From Candidatus Hydrogenedentota bacterium (GTDB lineage Bacteria > Hydrogenedentota > Hydrogenedentia > Hydrogenedentales > SLHB01), in assembly GCA_026387845.1 (NCBI GenBank), contig JAPLKX010000247.1:1-7397 (forward strand): DNA of 7,397 nucleotides, read 5' to 3'. Both the position numbers and the translations under genes were made by a program. The notes beneath the pieces are model-generated. The model searched no databases and was not told the origin of the DNA. It saw only the letters and a program-made list of their open reading frames with translations. This document shows, one piece after another, positions 6,755-7,397 of the stretch. Each line of letters begins with the position of its first letter. Within the stretch, counting starts at the first letter, position 1.

Positions 6755-6783
6755 ATTTTACAAGGACAAAGGGTAAAGGACAA
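6755..6783 (-). promoter_or_regulatory. Candidate promoter of the membrane gene, partly made of repeat DNA
   Basis: On the minus strand TTGTCC (6783-6778), a 17-base spacer and TAAAAT (6760-6755) form a reasonable sigma70 promoter. The -35 box is the heptamer unit CAAAGGA/AAAGGAC read backwards. The predicted start (about 6748) is within a few bases of ATG 6746, so the transcript would be leaderless or nearly so, which agrees with the lack of a Shine-Dalgarno motif. Confidence 0.4.
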
Positions 6784-6836
6784 AGGATGAATTACGAATT
6801 ACGAATTACGAATTAGGAAGGGTGAAGGATGAAGGA
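6760..6836 (+). repeat. Mixed but phased heptamer block, 11 units
   Basis: Eleven 7-base units run without an indel: ACAAGGA, CAAAGGG, TAAAGGA, CAAAGGA, TGAATTA, CGAATTA three times, GGAAGGG, TGAAGGA twice. At least three different unit families (AAAGGAC, GAATTAC, GAAGGAT) are joined in the same phase. The block starts 14 bases upstream of the membrane gene start. TGAAGGA is the same unit as the block at 521, in the opposite orientation. Confidence 0.85.
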
Positions 6837-6846
6837 CAGAGACCTC

Positions 6847-6966
6847 TTGGGACGCCTCCCGGCCGCCCTTCTCAGGGCGCTTTGTGGGAGGTGACCCACT
6901 TTTGTTGGCAAGGCTGGCATGTTCAAAAAAGGGGACACCTCCCACAACTGCCGGGAGGCGTCCCAA
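6847..6966. repeat. 120-nt palindromic element able to fold as a three-way junction
   Basis: TTGGGACGCCTCCCGGC (6847-6863) is the exact reverse complement of 6950-6966 (17 bp). Inside it lie a 6-bp hairpin CGCCCT-TCTC-AGGGCG (6864-6879) and a second perfect stem TTGTGGGAGGTG (6882-6893) / CACCTCCCACAA (6936-6947). The second stem extends, with mismatches, through CCC/GGG and TTTT/AAAA pairs towards an apical loop near 6905-6925. The unpaired bases between stems are very few (6880-6881 and 6948-6949). No open frame, target duplication or transposase is visible. It may be a miniature inverted-repeat element or a structured RNA. Confidence 0.75.
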
Positions 6967-6974
6967 CAGGTGTT

Positions 6975-7057
6975 GCACCCCTTCAGGGTGCTTCATCTTT
7001 ACGGGATCCTCTTCCTGGGGCGTTGCCCCAGGCTATTTCCTTTAACGCTTTCAGCGT
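6975..7057. repeat. Cluster of three short perfect hairpins
   Basis: GCACCC-CTTCA-GGGTGC (6975-6991), CCTGGGGC-GTT-GCCCCAGG (7014-7032) and ACGCT-TTC-AGCGT (7045-7057) follow one another between the palindromic element and the large heptamer array. The second is the strongest (8 bp, 3-base loop). None has a T-run. Strings of small GC-rich hairpins of this kind are typical of interspersed extragenic repeats rather than coding DNA; the family is not identified here. Confidence 0.6.
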
Positions 7058-7101
7058 ATTCAGCATTCATCATTTTCCTTGATCCTCCAGCCTTCCCCTG
7101 A

Positions 7102-7395
7102 CACTTCGCACTTCGCACTTCGCACTCTGCACTTCGCACTCCGCACTTCGCACTCTGCACTCCGCACTTCGCACTCTGCACTCCGCACTTCGCACTTCGC
7201 ACTTCGCACTTCGCACTTCGCACTCCGCACTTCGCACTTCGCACTCTGCACTCCGCACTCCGCACTCCGCACTTCGCACTCTGCACTCCGCACTCCGCAC
7301 TTCGCACTCCGCACTTCGCACTTCGCACTTCGCACTCCGCACTTCGCACTAACAACTTCGCACGTGTTTTCCCCTCCGGTCTCCAGTCTTCTTTA
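7102..7395 (-). repeat. Large heptamer array, 35 perfect-phase units plus degenerate tail
   Basis: From 7102 to 7346 there are 35 consecutive 7-base units with no indel: 19 CACTTCG, 11 CACTCCG and 5 CACTCTG. The phase then continues through degenerate units CACTAAC, AACTTCG and CACGTGT, and on to TCCGGTC (7375-7381) and TCCAGTC (7382-7388). Because 7 is not a multiple of 3, all three minus-strand frames are open and give the same 21-bp, 7-residue repeat (SAKCEVR-like); these are artefacts, not genes. The array runs to the window edge, so its full extent is unknown. Confidence 0.95.
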
Positions 7396-7397
7396 CG

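Noticed and set aside
7102..7346. CRISPR array
   Set aside because: Units are 7 bases and directly joined; there are no unique spacers and no cas genes in the window.
6999..7355. Three overlapping minus-strand frames of 90-118 residues with SAKCEVR-like repeats
   Set aside because: They are the heptamer array read in three frames. A 7-nt unit without stops keeps every frame open, and no ribosome-binding site is present.

Overview
The window looks like accessory sequence from a fairly GC-rich environmental bacterium, most plausibly of the Planctomycetes/Verrucomicrobia/Lentisphaerae type. That placement is an inference. It rests on 40-residue TPR repeats, a secreted GH42-like protein, a tiny lysine/alanine-rich histone-like gene, and very repeat-rich non-coding DNA built from 7-nt units. 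No marker gene is present, so the lineage is not proven.

Layout: (1) 1-378 is the 3' end of a TPR-repeat gene, interrupted by an in-frame TAG at 178-180. (2) 379-1171 is non-coding: a 7-nt repeat block, a short 9-nt repeat, a strong inverted repeat, and two sigma70-type promoters pointing right (777-805 and 946-974). (3) 1172-2698 holds two co-directional genes 45 nt apart: an unrecognised alpha/beta-looking protein (287 aa) and a small protein with a DTGAS motif that looks like a retropepsin-type aspartic peptidase (205 aa). A weak bidirectional terminator separates them from the convergent gene that follows. (4) 2739-4931, minus strand, encodes a 730-aa secreted protein with GH42-like layout. 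(5) 5041-5349 is a compact transcription unit: promoter, 5'UTR hairpin, strong ribosome-binding site, a 43-aa Lys/Ala-rich gene, and a Rho-independent terminator. (6) 5293-6746, minus strand, is a multi-pass membrane glycosyltransferase-like gene (PMT/ArnT type) split by a one-base frameshift near 6042-6010. (7) 6747-7397 is non-coding: a 7-nt block next to the membrane gene start, a 120-nt element that can fold as a three-way junction, three further hairpins, and a 35-unit perfectly phased 7-nt array.

The genes do not form one pathway. The only pair that looks functionally linked is 1172-2698, with its own promoters, no recognisable partner genes and a probable protease in second place. It is the best candidate for an undescribed small system. 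The second notable feature is the repeat DNA: three blocks with different heptamer sequences all keep a strict 7-nt period and fit one degenerate purine-rich pattern.
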